The notes beneath the pieces are model-generated. The model saw nothing but the letters and a program-made list of their open reading frames with translations, ran no database searches and had not been told where the DNA came from. Positions 23,724-30,878 of a stretch of 64,000 nucleotides of DNA are shown one piece after another (positions within the stretch are counted from its first letter, which is position 1; each line of letters starts with the position of its first letter). Source of the DNA: JAAXGX01 sp965221595 (GTDB taxonomy: Bacteria; Acidobacteriota; Vicinamibacteria; Vicinamibacterales; UBA8438); the NCBI GenBank assembly GCA_965221595.1, contig OZ244900.1, positions 2,418,001 through 2,482,000 on the forward strand, read 5' to 3'. The position numbers and the translations under genes are program-made.

Positions 23724-24202
23724 ATTGGCTGGCCGACCGCCTGCCGCGGTTAGCGGCCCGGCGTGCGTATACGCATCTATCGCATCAACCCATGGCCGCC
23801 CGGCCTTCCGGGCCGGGTCTCCCGCGCGAACCAGGTGATGGCTCGAACTCCCGAGCCATCACCCCAGGCGTGTGCCCCGCCCCATACCAGCTCGACCATC
23901 TGCTGCCGGAGCTCCGCCGCGTACGGCGGTCCTCATCTGCGGCATCGCGGAGCTCCTCTCCCCAATAGGATAGGTGGCCGCGAAACCGGGCAACTTCAGA
24001 CCGCCGAGGTCCCCCGAGCCTCCTGCGGCGCTGCAGACTCCTGGCAGCCCGTGGTGAAACCCCGCAGCGCACCGAAACGGGCAAGGCATCCGCCTGGCAA
24101 GGCGCGACGAGGGAGCCTAGCGGGCATAGTCGACCGGAGAGCAACGCCGTCAGGCGGGATGCAGCGCCCGTCGAATGCAGCAGCGGCTCTTGCTACGGGC
24201 TG
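23724..24202. other. Intergenic region with inverted repeat-element copy
   Basis: No gene is supported in these 479 bases. From about 24041 to 24206 lies a single copy, in the opposite orientation, of the 162-base unit seen at 3.7-4.2 kb. It includes GTGGTGAAACCCCGC, the GCATAGTCGACCGGAGAGCAACGCCGTC core and the ACGGGCTGCTAG end. At 24016-24040 there is a CTGCGGCGCTGCAGACTCC stretch related to the REP-like hairpins. The first part shows GC-rich hairpins of no clear function. Confidence 0.6.
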
Positions 24203-24206
24203 CTAG
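24041..24206 (-). repeat. Single inverted copy of the 162-base repeat unit
   Basis: It reads as the reverse complement of the 3.7-4.2 kb units with scattered substitutions. The right end ACGGGCTGCTAG (24195-24206) is identical to the array end at 4194-4205. Its CTA supplies the TAG stop codon of the leftward membrane protein gene. Confidence 0.75.
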
Positions 24207-24532
24207 CCGGCGAACCCGGTACCGCCTGCCTCGGCACCACTGCCTTCGCTGCCGGCTGCGGGCGATTCCGCCCCGGACCGCCGCCCCGCGTACAGCCCGC
24301 CGGCGAAGCCGATGACGGCGAAGAAGACGTTCGCGAACACCTGCCGCAGCTCGGCAGGCAGGCTGCCCGATGCCAGCAGGATGCCCCCCGACCCCACCAC
24401 GAGCAGCAGCAGCAGGGTGCTGGTCGAGGCACCCGAGAATCCCGACTGCTTCGTGAAGAAAAATCCGATCAGCGCGACCAGATTGATGGCCACGACGGAC
24501 ACCAGCACCCACTCCTGAAACTCAAGGTTCAT
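24203..24532 (-). CDS. Small three-helix membrane protein
   Basis: This 109-residue protein has three hydrophobic helices at about 7-27, 38-56 and 64-83 (WVLVSVVAINLVALIGFFF, TLLLLLVVGSGGILLAS, ANVFFAVIGFAGGLYAG). A Gly/Ala/Ser-rich tail ends at a TAG lying in the repeat element. The start has an excellent GGAGCAGGAGGGAGCCG site. I do not recognise a family. The low-complexity tail (GSEGSGAEAGG) may be extended by the inserted repeat. It diverges from the toxin-antitoxin pair and may share the palindrome-containing promoter region. Confidence 0.7.
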   Translation of the reverse strand: MNLEFQEWVLVSVVAINLVALIGFFFTKQSGFSGASTSTLLLLLVVGSGGILLASGSLPAELRQVFANVFFAVIGFAGGLYAGRRSGAESPAAGSEGSGAEAGGTGFAG

Positions 24533-24577
24533 CGGCTCCCTCCTGCTCCGAAAATACCACGGAAGATTGACGACCTC

Positions 24578-24591
24578 CCCATAAATATGGG
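24578..24591. promoter_or_regulatory. Palindrome upstream of the VapBC-type pair (likely operator)
   Basis: CCCATA-AA-TATGGG is a perfect inverted repeat 11 bases before the antitoxin GTG. Ribbon-helix-helix antitoxins usually repress through such palindromes. TTGACG at 24567-24572 is a possible -35 box. Confidence 0.5.
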
Positions 24592-24602
24592 AATCTGCCC
24601 GC

Positions 24603-24869
24603 GTGAAGACTACCATCGAGCTGCCCGACGCCCTGTTCCGGCAGGCGAAAGTACTCGCGTCCAGCCGCGGCATAACGCTGAAGCAGCTCTTCACCGAAGC
24701 GCTGAACGACAGGCTCCGCCGGGACGCGGCCGAGCGCGGGAGGCTGCGTCGGGAGGCGCCGTGGATGGCCGGCTTCGGCACGCTGGCCGATCTCGCAGCC
24801 GAGAACCGCCGCCTGACCGGCGTCATCGAGGAAGAGTTCGAGACGCTGGCGCCCGACGACATCACGTGA
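24603..24869 (+). CDS. vapB: VapB-type ribbon-helix-helix antitoxin
   Basis: This 88-residue protein starts at GTG (MKTTIELPDALFRQAKVLAS). The KTTIELPD beta strand and the helix-turn-helix that follows are the ribbon-helix-helix DNA-binding form used by VapB-like antitoxins. The C-terminal part (PWMAGFGTLADLAAENRRL) is the region that normally occupies the toxin active site, and PWM...F-G is frequent in this subgroup. Its stop overlaps the toxin start as GTGA. It should neutralise the PIN toxin and repress its own promoter via the adjacent palindrome. Confidence 0.85.
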   Translation: MKTTIELPDALFRQAKVLASSRGITLKQLFTEALNDRLRRDAAERGRLRREAPWMAGFGTLADLAAENRRLTGVIEEEFETLAPDDIT

Positions 24870-25243
24870 TCCTCGACACGAACGCCCTGTGGGCGTGGGC
24901 GGAGGGACTCCCGGCGGCGGGTGCCGCGCTGCGGTCCGCCAGACGCCTCGTGGTGCCCGGCATCGTCCTCGGCGAGTACTACTTCGGCATCCGCCAGTCG
25001 CGGCATCGCCGCCGCTACGAGGACTGGCTGCGCCGCTACCTGCCGCTGACCGACATCGCCGTAGTCACGCACGCGACCGCGAGCCTCTGCGCCGACCTGC
25101 GCCTCGAGCTCAAGCGCGCCGGCAACCCCATCCCGACCAACGACGCCTGGATCGCTGCCCTCGCCCGTCAGCACCAACTGCCGGTGTTGAGCAACGACGC
25201 GCACTTCGACGCGGTGCCGGGCGTGGAGCGCATTGCCTTCTGA
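24866..25243 (+). CDS. vapC: VapC-type PIN-domain ribonuclease toxin
   Basis: This 125-residue PIN domain has its acidic residues in place: D4 (ILDTNALWAW), E in PGIVLGEYYFGIRQ, D in TNDAWIAALA and D in LSNDAHFDAVPGV. PIN toxins cut specific tRNA or rRNA sites in a Mg-dependent manner. It is translationally coupled to the antitoxin by a 4-base overlap. Length and motif order are normal, so the pair appears intact. It sits next to a repeat element, as mobile toxin-antitoxin units often do. Confidence 0.9.
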   Translation: MILDTNALWAWAEGLPAAGAALRSARRLVVPGIVLGEYYFGIRQSRHRRRYEDWLRRYLPLTDIAVVTHATASLCADLRLELKRAGNPIPTNDAWIAALARQHQLPVLSNDAHFDAVPGVERIAF

Positions 25244-25475
25244 ACAACATTCGGGACTGCCGGCGCGCAGCCGCGGCGCGGCCCCGACCAGACCAGCGCA
25301 TGACATGCGCACCAGCGGGCGCCTCGTCCTGAAGCGACAGTCCCCGAGCCGGGCAGCGATTGGAGGCACACCGTCGCATGTGCCATGATCGGGTGCACCG
25401 GCGCGGCACGACGAGGCTGTCGGGACACGCGGGCGCACACGGAGCGGCGAAGGTAGAGCACCGGAGACAGAGCAG

Positions 25476-27458
25476 ATGACGCGCATGCACCGTTTCGTTG
25501 GCGGATGGGCGCGCCCGCGGCGCCGGGCGGCGGCGCTGGCGGCCGCCTGGGCACTGTGTGCGGCCGCGGCGGCGCCCGCGCTGGGCCAGGACGGCGCGCC
25601 CGGCGAGTGGCGCCACTACGCGGGCGACGTGAACGGCCACAAGTACTCGTCGCTGAACCAAATTTCGAAGGCGAACGTGCACCAGCTCCGCGTAGCGTGG
25701 CGCTACCCGTCGCCTGACCTCGCGTTCCAGGACGACCCCGTCCTCCGCCGGTCGCGCAACGAGGACACCCCGCTGATGGCGAACGGCCGGCTCTACAGCA
25801 TCACGGGCCTCGGCATCATCTCCGCGCTGGATCCGGCCACCGGCGCAGTGCACTGGGTGTACGACCCGCAAAGCTACGCGCTGGGGCGTCCGAACAACGG
25901 CGGGTTCCTGCAGCGCGGCATGGGCTACTGGACCGACGGATCCGCGGAGCGGCTGCTGATCGGCACCGCCGACGCCTACCTGCTGTCGCTCGACGCGCGG
26001 ACCGGCCGGCCCGACCCGGACTTCGGGGACAACGGCCAGGTCGACCTGACCATCGGCATTCGAGACGTCGTGCGCAGCACCAACTTCTCGGCCCGGCGGC
26101 CCTTGGTCGCCGGCGACGTCGTCGTCGTCGGCAACTCCATCGGCGACTCCTCGCGCACGCGGCGCATGCCGCCCGGCGACGTGCAGGCCTACGACGTGCG
26201 CACGGGTCGCAAGCTGTGGACCTTCCACACCATCCCGCGGGAGTACGAGTTCGGCTACGAGACCTGGCTGAACGGCTCGGCCGAGTACACGGGCAACGCC
26301 AACGTCTGGGCCGGCATGGCGTACGACCCCGAGCTCGACTACGTGTACATGGCCACATCCACGCCGACCAACAACTTCTACGGCGGCGAGCGGCCCGGCG
26401 ACAACCTGTACGCCGAGAGCATCGTCTGCGTGGAGGCCGCGACCGGCGCGCGTGTCTGGCACTTCCAGGCCATCCATCACGGCATCTGGGACTACGACTT
26501 CGCGGCCATGCCGGTGCTCGGCGACATCACCGTCGACGGACGCACCATCAAGGCAATCATGCAGGTGAGCAAGCAGGCGTTCACCTACGTGTTCGACCGC
26601 GCCACCGGCGAGCCGGTCTGGCCCATCGAGGAGCGGCCGGTGCCGCCGTCGACGGTGCCCGGCGAGCAGGCGGCGCCCACGCAGCCCTTCCCCACCCGCC
26701 CGCCGGCGTTCGACCTGCAGGGCACGACCGAGGACAACCTCATCGACCTGACGCCCGACCTGCGGCGGCGCGCGCTCGAGAAGCTGCAGCAGTTCGACTA
26801 CGGACCGCTCTACACGCCGCCCACCGAACGCGGCACGCTGATGCTGCCGGGCCTGATCGGCGCGGCGAGCTGGGGCGGCGCCGGCTTCGACCAGACGACC
26901 GGCATCCTGTACGTGCCGTCGCGCACCTCGCCGTCCATCGCCCGGCCGACCCGCCCCGGCGAGCGGCGGCGCCGCATCCCGCTGCGGGTCGGTGCCGACA
27001 CGACGGTGGAGGGCATTCCCCTCTTCAAGCCGCCCTGGGCCCGGCTGACGGCCATCGACATGAACCGGGGCGAGATCCTGTGGGTCAGCCCGCTCGGCAA
27101 CGGACCCCGCAACCACCCGTTGCTGCGCGATCTCGACCTGCCCCCGCTGGGCGACCACATCGACGGCCAGAGCGTCCTGGTGACGCAGGAGCTCGCCTTC
27201 GCGGCCGTCTGGCGTCGCGACCGCCGCGACGGCAGCCGCCTGACGCCGAGCTGGGACCCCTGGGGCGATCCGGACGCCGGGCGCCAGCTGATCTACGCTT
27301 TCGACAAGCAGAACGGCGAGCTGCTGCACGTCGTCGAGCTCGACGGCTTCGCCGCGTCAGCGCCCATGACCTATCTTCACGAAGGTCGGCAGTACATCGC
27401 GGTGGCGGTCGGCGGCAACGAGGACAACGCGCTGGTGGCGCTGAGCCTGCCCGACTGA
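25476..27458 (+). CDS. PQQ-dependent dehydrogenase, second copy
   Basis: This is a 660-residue exported quinoprotein. A long twin-arginine-poor signal (about 1-37, AAAWALCAAAAAPALGQ) precedes the propeller. It opens with WRHYAGDVNGHKYSSLNQI, the normal start of the glucose-dehydrogenase-like PQQ family. Blades carry SALDPATGAVHWVYDP, AYDVRTGRKLWTFH and AFDKQNGELLHVVEL. The FQAIHHGIWDYDF and KQAFTYVFDRATGEPVWPIEERPV segments match the paralogue at 9.8 kb closely. No cytochrome domain is attached; a cytochrome c gene follows after 27 bases. Ribosome site GGAGACAGAGCAG. Substrate unknown. Confidence 0.93.
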   Translation: MTRMHRFVGGWARPRRRAAALAAAWALCAAAAAPALGQDGAPGEWRHYAGDVNGHKYSSLNQISKANVHQLRVAWRYPSPDLAFQDDPVLRRSRNEDTPLMANGRLYSITGLGIISALDPATGAVHWVYDPQSYALGRPNNGGFLQRGMGYWTDGSAERLLIGTADAYLLSLDARTGRPDPDFGDNGQVDLTIGIRDVVRSTNFSARRPLVAGDVVVVGNSIGDSSRTRRMPPGDVQAYDVRTGRKLWTFHTIPREYEFGYETWLNGSAEYTGNANVWAGMAYDPELDYVYMATSTPTNNFYGGERPGDNLYAESIVCVEAATGARVWHFQAIHHGIWDYDFAAMPVLGDITVDGRTIKAIMQVSKQAFTYVFDRATGEPVWPIEERPVPPSTVPGEQAAPTQPFPTRPPAFDLQGTTEDNLIDLTPDLRRRALEKLQQFDYGPLYTPPTERGTLMLPGLIGAASWGGAGFDQTTGILYVPSRTSPSIARPTRPGERRRRIPLRVGADTTVEGIPLFKPPWARLTAIDMNRGEILWVSPLGNGPRNHPLLRDLDLPPLGDHIDGQSVLVTQELAFAAVWRRDRRDGSRLTPSWDPWGDPDAGRQLIYAFDKQNGELLHVVELDGFAASAPMTYLHEGRQYIAVAVGGNEDNALVALSLPD

Positions 27459-27485
27459 ACGAACCGACAACCGACGGACAACCCT

Positions 27486-27944
27486 ATGCCAGGCATCTCC
27501 CGCACCCGCCCGCCGGTCCGCCTGCCGCTCTTCGCCGTCGCCGCCGCGCTGGTCGCCGGCCTCTCGGCGGCCGGCGGCGCCCAGCAGTTGCGCACCGTCT
27601 GGGACGGCGTCTACACGGAGGCGCAGGCCGCGCGAGGCGAGCAGGTCTATCAGGACGAGTGCACGTTCTGCCACCTGGACGATCTGCTGGGCGACGCGTT
27701 CGCCACGCCGCTCATCGAAGAGGCGTTCACGTTGCGTTGGACAGGCAGCACGATCGGCGACCTGATGACGGTCATCCAGGTCACGATGCCGGCCGACCGC
27801 CCGGCGACGCTCAGCGACGAGGCCGTCGCCGACGTCATCGCCTTCCTGCTGAAGATGAACGAGTACCCGGCGGGCGAGGCGGAACTGGCGGCCGACCAGG
27901 CCGCGCTGGAAGCCATCGCCATCGTGGCCGAGTCCGAGCGCTGA
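27486..27944 (+). CDS. Periplasmic monoheme cytochrome c
   Basis: This 152-residue cytochrome has a signal peptide (about 1-33, AAALVAGLSAAGGAQ), the pre-heme motif VWDGVYTEAQAARGEQVY, and heme attachment CTFCH at 59-63. The likely Met ligand is in VIQVTMPADRP. It is a paralogue of the cytochrome at 2.1 kb and is co-directional with the PQQ dehydrogenase 27 bases upstream, so it is the probable electron acceptor. A short degenerate repeat follows the gene. Confidence 0.92.
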   Translation: MPGISRTRPPVRLPLFAVAAALVAGLSAAGGAQQLRTVWDGVYTEAQAARGEQVYQDECTFCHLDDLLGDAFATPLIEEAFTLRWTGSTIGDLMTVIQVTMPADRPATLSDEAVADVIAFLLKMNEYPAGEAELAADQAALEAIAIVAESER

Positions 27945-28014
27945 GACCGGGCTGCGGACACCGGGCCGGCAGCTACTCGCGGTGCCGGGTTCCGGGGCGC
28001 AGTCCCGTCGGGTG

Positions 28015-28098
28015 CCAGCAGCCCGTGGCAACAGTCCCCGCTGCAGTCGACGAGCGCTGCATCCCGGCTGACTGCGTTGGCCCTCGGTCGAACAGCTA
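28015..28098. repeat. Partial copy of the 162-base repeat unit
   Basis: CAGCAGCCCGTGGCAACAGTCCCCGCTGC and the GAGCGCTGCATCCCGGCTGACTGCG core match the first half of the 3.7-4.2 kb unit. It ends CAGCTAG, and the CTA at 28096-28098 is the stop codon of the leftward NHL gene, repeating the pattern seen at 24.2 kb. Confidence 0.65.
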
Positions 28099-29364
28099 GT
28101 CGGTGGGCCAGAGCACGCCCTGGCTGTTCGTACCCTCGGCGCCGGCCGGAATCGGCCCCATGCCCTGGTAGATGAACTTCTGCACGCGCGAACCCTCGTA
28201 GGTCTCGGTCGTGTAGATGTTCCCGTCCGAGTCGACGGCGATGCTGTGCACGGCGAAGAACATGCCGGGCTGCCGGCCGCCGTCGCCGAACGCGGTCAAC
28301 ACCTCCAGCGTCTCCCGCAGAAGAATGTAGACCTTCATGTTCTGCCCGTCGGCCAGGTAGAGGTACGTCTGCTCCGGATCGTGCGAGAAGTCGATGTCCC
28401 AGGTCGACCCCTGCGAGAGAGTGTTCGGCGCGACGATCGCTTCCGTGACGAACGTGCCGTCCTTCCGGAACACCTGAATGCGGTCCTCGGCCCGGTCGCA
28501 GACGTACACCAGGCCGTCGTTCGAAATCTCCGAGCAGTGCACCGGCCCTCGGAACTGCGGCGCGGGCTCCGAGCCCGGCACGTACCGACCGAGGTCGACG
28601 CTGTCGTCGGGCTCGTTGCCGTACGCGCCCCAGTAGCGCTTGAGCTCACCCGTCTCCATGTCGATGACGGCGACCCGTCGATTCAGATAGCCGTCGGCGA
28701 GGTACGCCTCGCCCGCGTCCGGGTCGATCCCAATCTTGGCCACGCGCCCGAAGCTGTCGGCGGCGTGGCTGTCGCGCTCGAACCGCGGCTGCCCGTCCTG
28801 TTCCCCGTCCGCCCGTGCGCCGAACGCCCCGAACTGCATCAGGAAACTGCCGTCGCGCGCGAACTTCAGGACGTGGGAATCGGGTCCGCCGTTGCCGCCG
28901 ATCCAGACATTGTCCAGGTGGTCGATGGTGATCCCGTGGTTCGACACCGGCCAGGTGTAGTCCCCGGTCTCGGTTCCGGGACCGCCCCAGCTCGAGACGA
29001 GGTTGCCCGCCTGGTCGAATTCGAGGACCGGCGGCGCCGGCGCACAGCACTCGCTGAGCGGGGGATCCTGGACCAGGCCGATCTCCGTCCGGGCGACGAA
29101 CTGGTCCGGCGTGTTGCGGTGGACGACCCAGATGTGGTCCCGCGAATCGACGTCGACGCCGATGGTCGCACCCATCAGCCAGTGATTGGGCAGGTTCTTC
29201 GGCCACAAGGGATCGACCTCGAACCTGGGCGCCAGGCCGCCGCCGCTCTCCAGGGCGGCGAGCTGCTCCTCCGCGGCGTCCTCGACGATGGATGAGCCGA
29301 CGCCGCAGGCCACTATCAGCCCGAGCAGGGACGTGCCGACAAAAAGATTGCGGGTGCTTCGCAT
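28096..29364 (-). CDS. NHL-repeat beta-propeller lipoprotein
   Basis: This 422-residue lipoprotein (LLGLIVAC, Cys20) folds as an NHL propeller. Blades include GVDVDSRDHIWVVHR, GITIDHLDNVWIGG, EAYLADGYLNRRVAVID, GLVYVCDRAEDRIQVFR and IAVDSDGNIYTTETYEGSRVQKF. It is a paralogue of the secreted NHL protein at 8.5 kb, here membrane-anchored. The ATG follows CTGGAGGAACTCG. It is the last gene of a leftward unit after DUF1501 and DUF1549/1553 genes and converges on the second PQQ/cytochrome pair. Ligand unknown. Confidence 0.9.
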   Translation of the reverse strand: MRSTRNLFVGTSLLGLIVACGVGSSIVEDAAEEQLAALESGGGLAPRFEVDPLWPKNLPNHWLMGATIGVDVDSRDHIWVVHRNTPDQFVARTEIGLVQDPPLSECCAPAPPVLEFDQAGNLVSSWGGPGTETGDYTWPVSNHGITIDHLDNVWIGGNGGPDSHVLKFARDGSFLMQFGAFGARADGEQDGQPRFERDSHAADSFGRVAKIGIDPDAGEAYLADGYLNRRVAVIDMETGELKRYWGAYGNEPDDSVDLGRYVPGSEPAPQFRGPVHCSEISNDGLVYVCDRAEDRIQVFRKDGTFVTEAIVAPNTLSQGSTWDIDFSHDPEQTYLYLADGQNMKVYILLRETLEVLTAFGDGGRQPGMFFAVHSIAVDSDGNIYTTETYEGSRVQKFIYQGMGPIPAGAEGTNSQGVLWPTD

Positions 29365-29400
29365 CGAGTTCCTCCAGCAGGCCTCTCTGGCCACGGGCCG

Positions 29401-30876
29401 CTACGCGACGATCTGCGGTATCGGCACGCCGTGGACGTCGGTCAGCCGCATGTCGCGGCCGTTGTAGCGGTATGTCAGCCGCGTGTGGTCGATGCCGAGC
29501 AGGTGCAGGATCGTCGCGTGCAGGTCGTGCGACGACACGCGCTGCTCCACCGCCCGGTAGCCGAAGTCGTCACTGGCGCCGATGACCTGCCCGCCGCGGA
29601 TGCCGGCGCCGGCCATCCAGGCGGTCATGGTGCCCGGGTTGTGGTCACGTCCGACGCCGCGCTGGGAAATCGGCATGCGGCCGAACTCGGCATGCCACAC
29701 CAGCAGGGTCGAGTCGAGCAGGCCGCGCGCCTTCAGGTCCGTCAGCAGGCCGGCGATGGGCAAGTCGGTCTCCGCCGCGTGCAGCGTGTGGTTCTCCTGC
29801 AGGTTGCTGTGCGCGTCCCAGGTGTCGGTGTTCTGCTGGCCCAGTCCGCCGTGGAAGAGCTGCACGAAGCGCACGCCGCGCTCCACCAGGCGCCGCGCGA
29901 GCAGGCACTGGCGGCCGAACGGTTCGGTGAGCGGGTTGTCGAGGCCGTAGAGCTGCTTCGTCGCCGTTGACTCGCCGGAGATGTCGACCGCCGCGGGCGC
30001 GCAGCCCTGCATGCGGTAGGCGAGCTCGTACGATGCAATGCGCGCGGCCAGCTCGGAGTTGCCCGGATTCTTCGCAAGATCGATCGCATTCAGCTTCGCC
30101 AGCGTGTCGAGCCGCGCGCGCTGCTGCGCGACGGTCAGCCCCTCCGGCGGCTGCAAGTCGACGATGGGATCGCCGACGGCGCGGAACAGCGTCCCCTGAT
30201 AGGTAGCCGGCATGAAGCCGGCGCTCCAGTCGTTCGGCCCGCCCAGCGGCCCGCCGCGATGGTCGTTCATCACGACGAACGCCGGCAGGCTCGCACTCTC
30301 CGAGCCGAGCCCGTAGGTGACCCATGACCCCACGGCTGGAAAACCCATCCGGATCTGGCCGCTCTGCATCTCGTAGGTGGCCTGGATGTGATCGTTCGAG
30401 CGGCCGTAGATGGAGCGGATGAACGCCAGCTCGTCGACCTTCCCGCCGAGGTGGGGGAAGATTTCCGAGACCTCGATGCCGCTCTCGCCGTGCCGCCGGA
30501 ACTCGAACGGGCTCGGCATGAGCGGGCCGGGATGCCCCTGGCGCACCACCACGGAGTCCGCCAGCGGCTGGCCGGCATGGCGGGCCAGCGCCGGCTTCGG
30601 ATCGAACGTGTCGACCTGGCTGACGCCGCCGCTCATGAAGAGCGAGATGACCGCTTTCGCGCGCGGTGCGAAGTGGGGCGCCTTCGGCGCGAACGGGTTG
30701 CCGGCCAGCGGCGCCGCGCAGGCCTCGGGCTGCGCGGCGCCAGCCGCGAGCAGCCCCTGCCGGCCCAGCAGATCGGCCAGCGCCAGGCCGGCGATGCCGC
30801 CACCCGACTGGAAGAGGAAGTCGCGCCGTGACCAGAACGTCCGCCGGCGGCAGTGGTGGTGATGGCTGGGCATCAT
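29401..30876 (-). CDS. DUF1501 protein (sulfatase-like fold), Tat-exported
   Basis: This 491-residue protein begins with a Tat signal (SRRDFLFQSGGGIAGLALADLL). The body matches DUF1501: AVISLFMSGGVSQVDTFDPKPAL, GVRFVQLFHGGLGQQNTDTWDAH, LVWHAEFGRMP, GRDHNPGTMTAWMAGAGIRGG and HDLHATILHLLGIDHTRLTY. The family is distantly related to alkaline phosphatases/sulfatases and is usually paired with DUF1549/DUF1553 cytochrome proteins, as here (stop to start gap of 2 bases). It is the second gene of that leftward pair. A start codon doublet ATGATG follows AGGTAGGG. Biochemical role unproven. Confidence 0.93.
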   Translation of the reverse strand: MMPSHHHHCRRRTFWSRRDFLFQSGGGIAGLALADLLGRQGLLAAGAAQPEACAAPLAGNPFAPKAPHFAPRAKAVISLFMSGGVSQVDTFDPKPALARHAGQPLADSVVVRQGHPGPLMPSPFEFRRHGESGIEVSEIFPHLGGKVDELAFIRSIYGRSNDHIQATYEMQSGQIRMGFPAVGSWVTYGLGSESASLPAFVVMNDHRGGPLGGPNDWSAGFMPATYQGTLFRAVGDPIVDLQPPEGLTVAQQRARLDTLAKLNAIDLAKNPGNSELAARIASYELAYRMQGCAPAAVDISGESTATKQLYGLDNPLTEPFGRQCLLARRLVERGVRFVQLFHGGLGQQNTDTWDAHSNLQENHTLHAAETDLPIAGLLTDLKARGLLDSTLLVWHAEFGRMPISQRGVGRDHNPGTMTAWMAGAGIRGGQVIGASDDFGYRAVEQRVSSHDLHATILHLLGIDHTRLTYRYNGRDMRLTDVHGVPIPQIVA

Positions 30877-30878
30877 CC

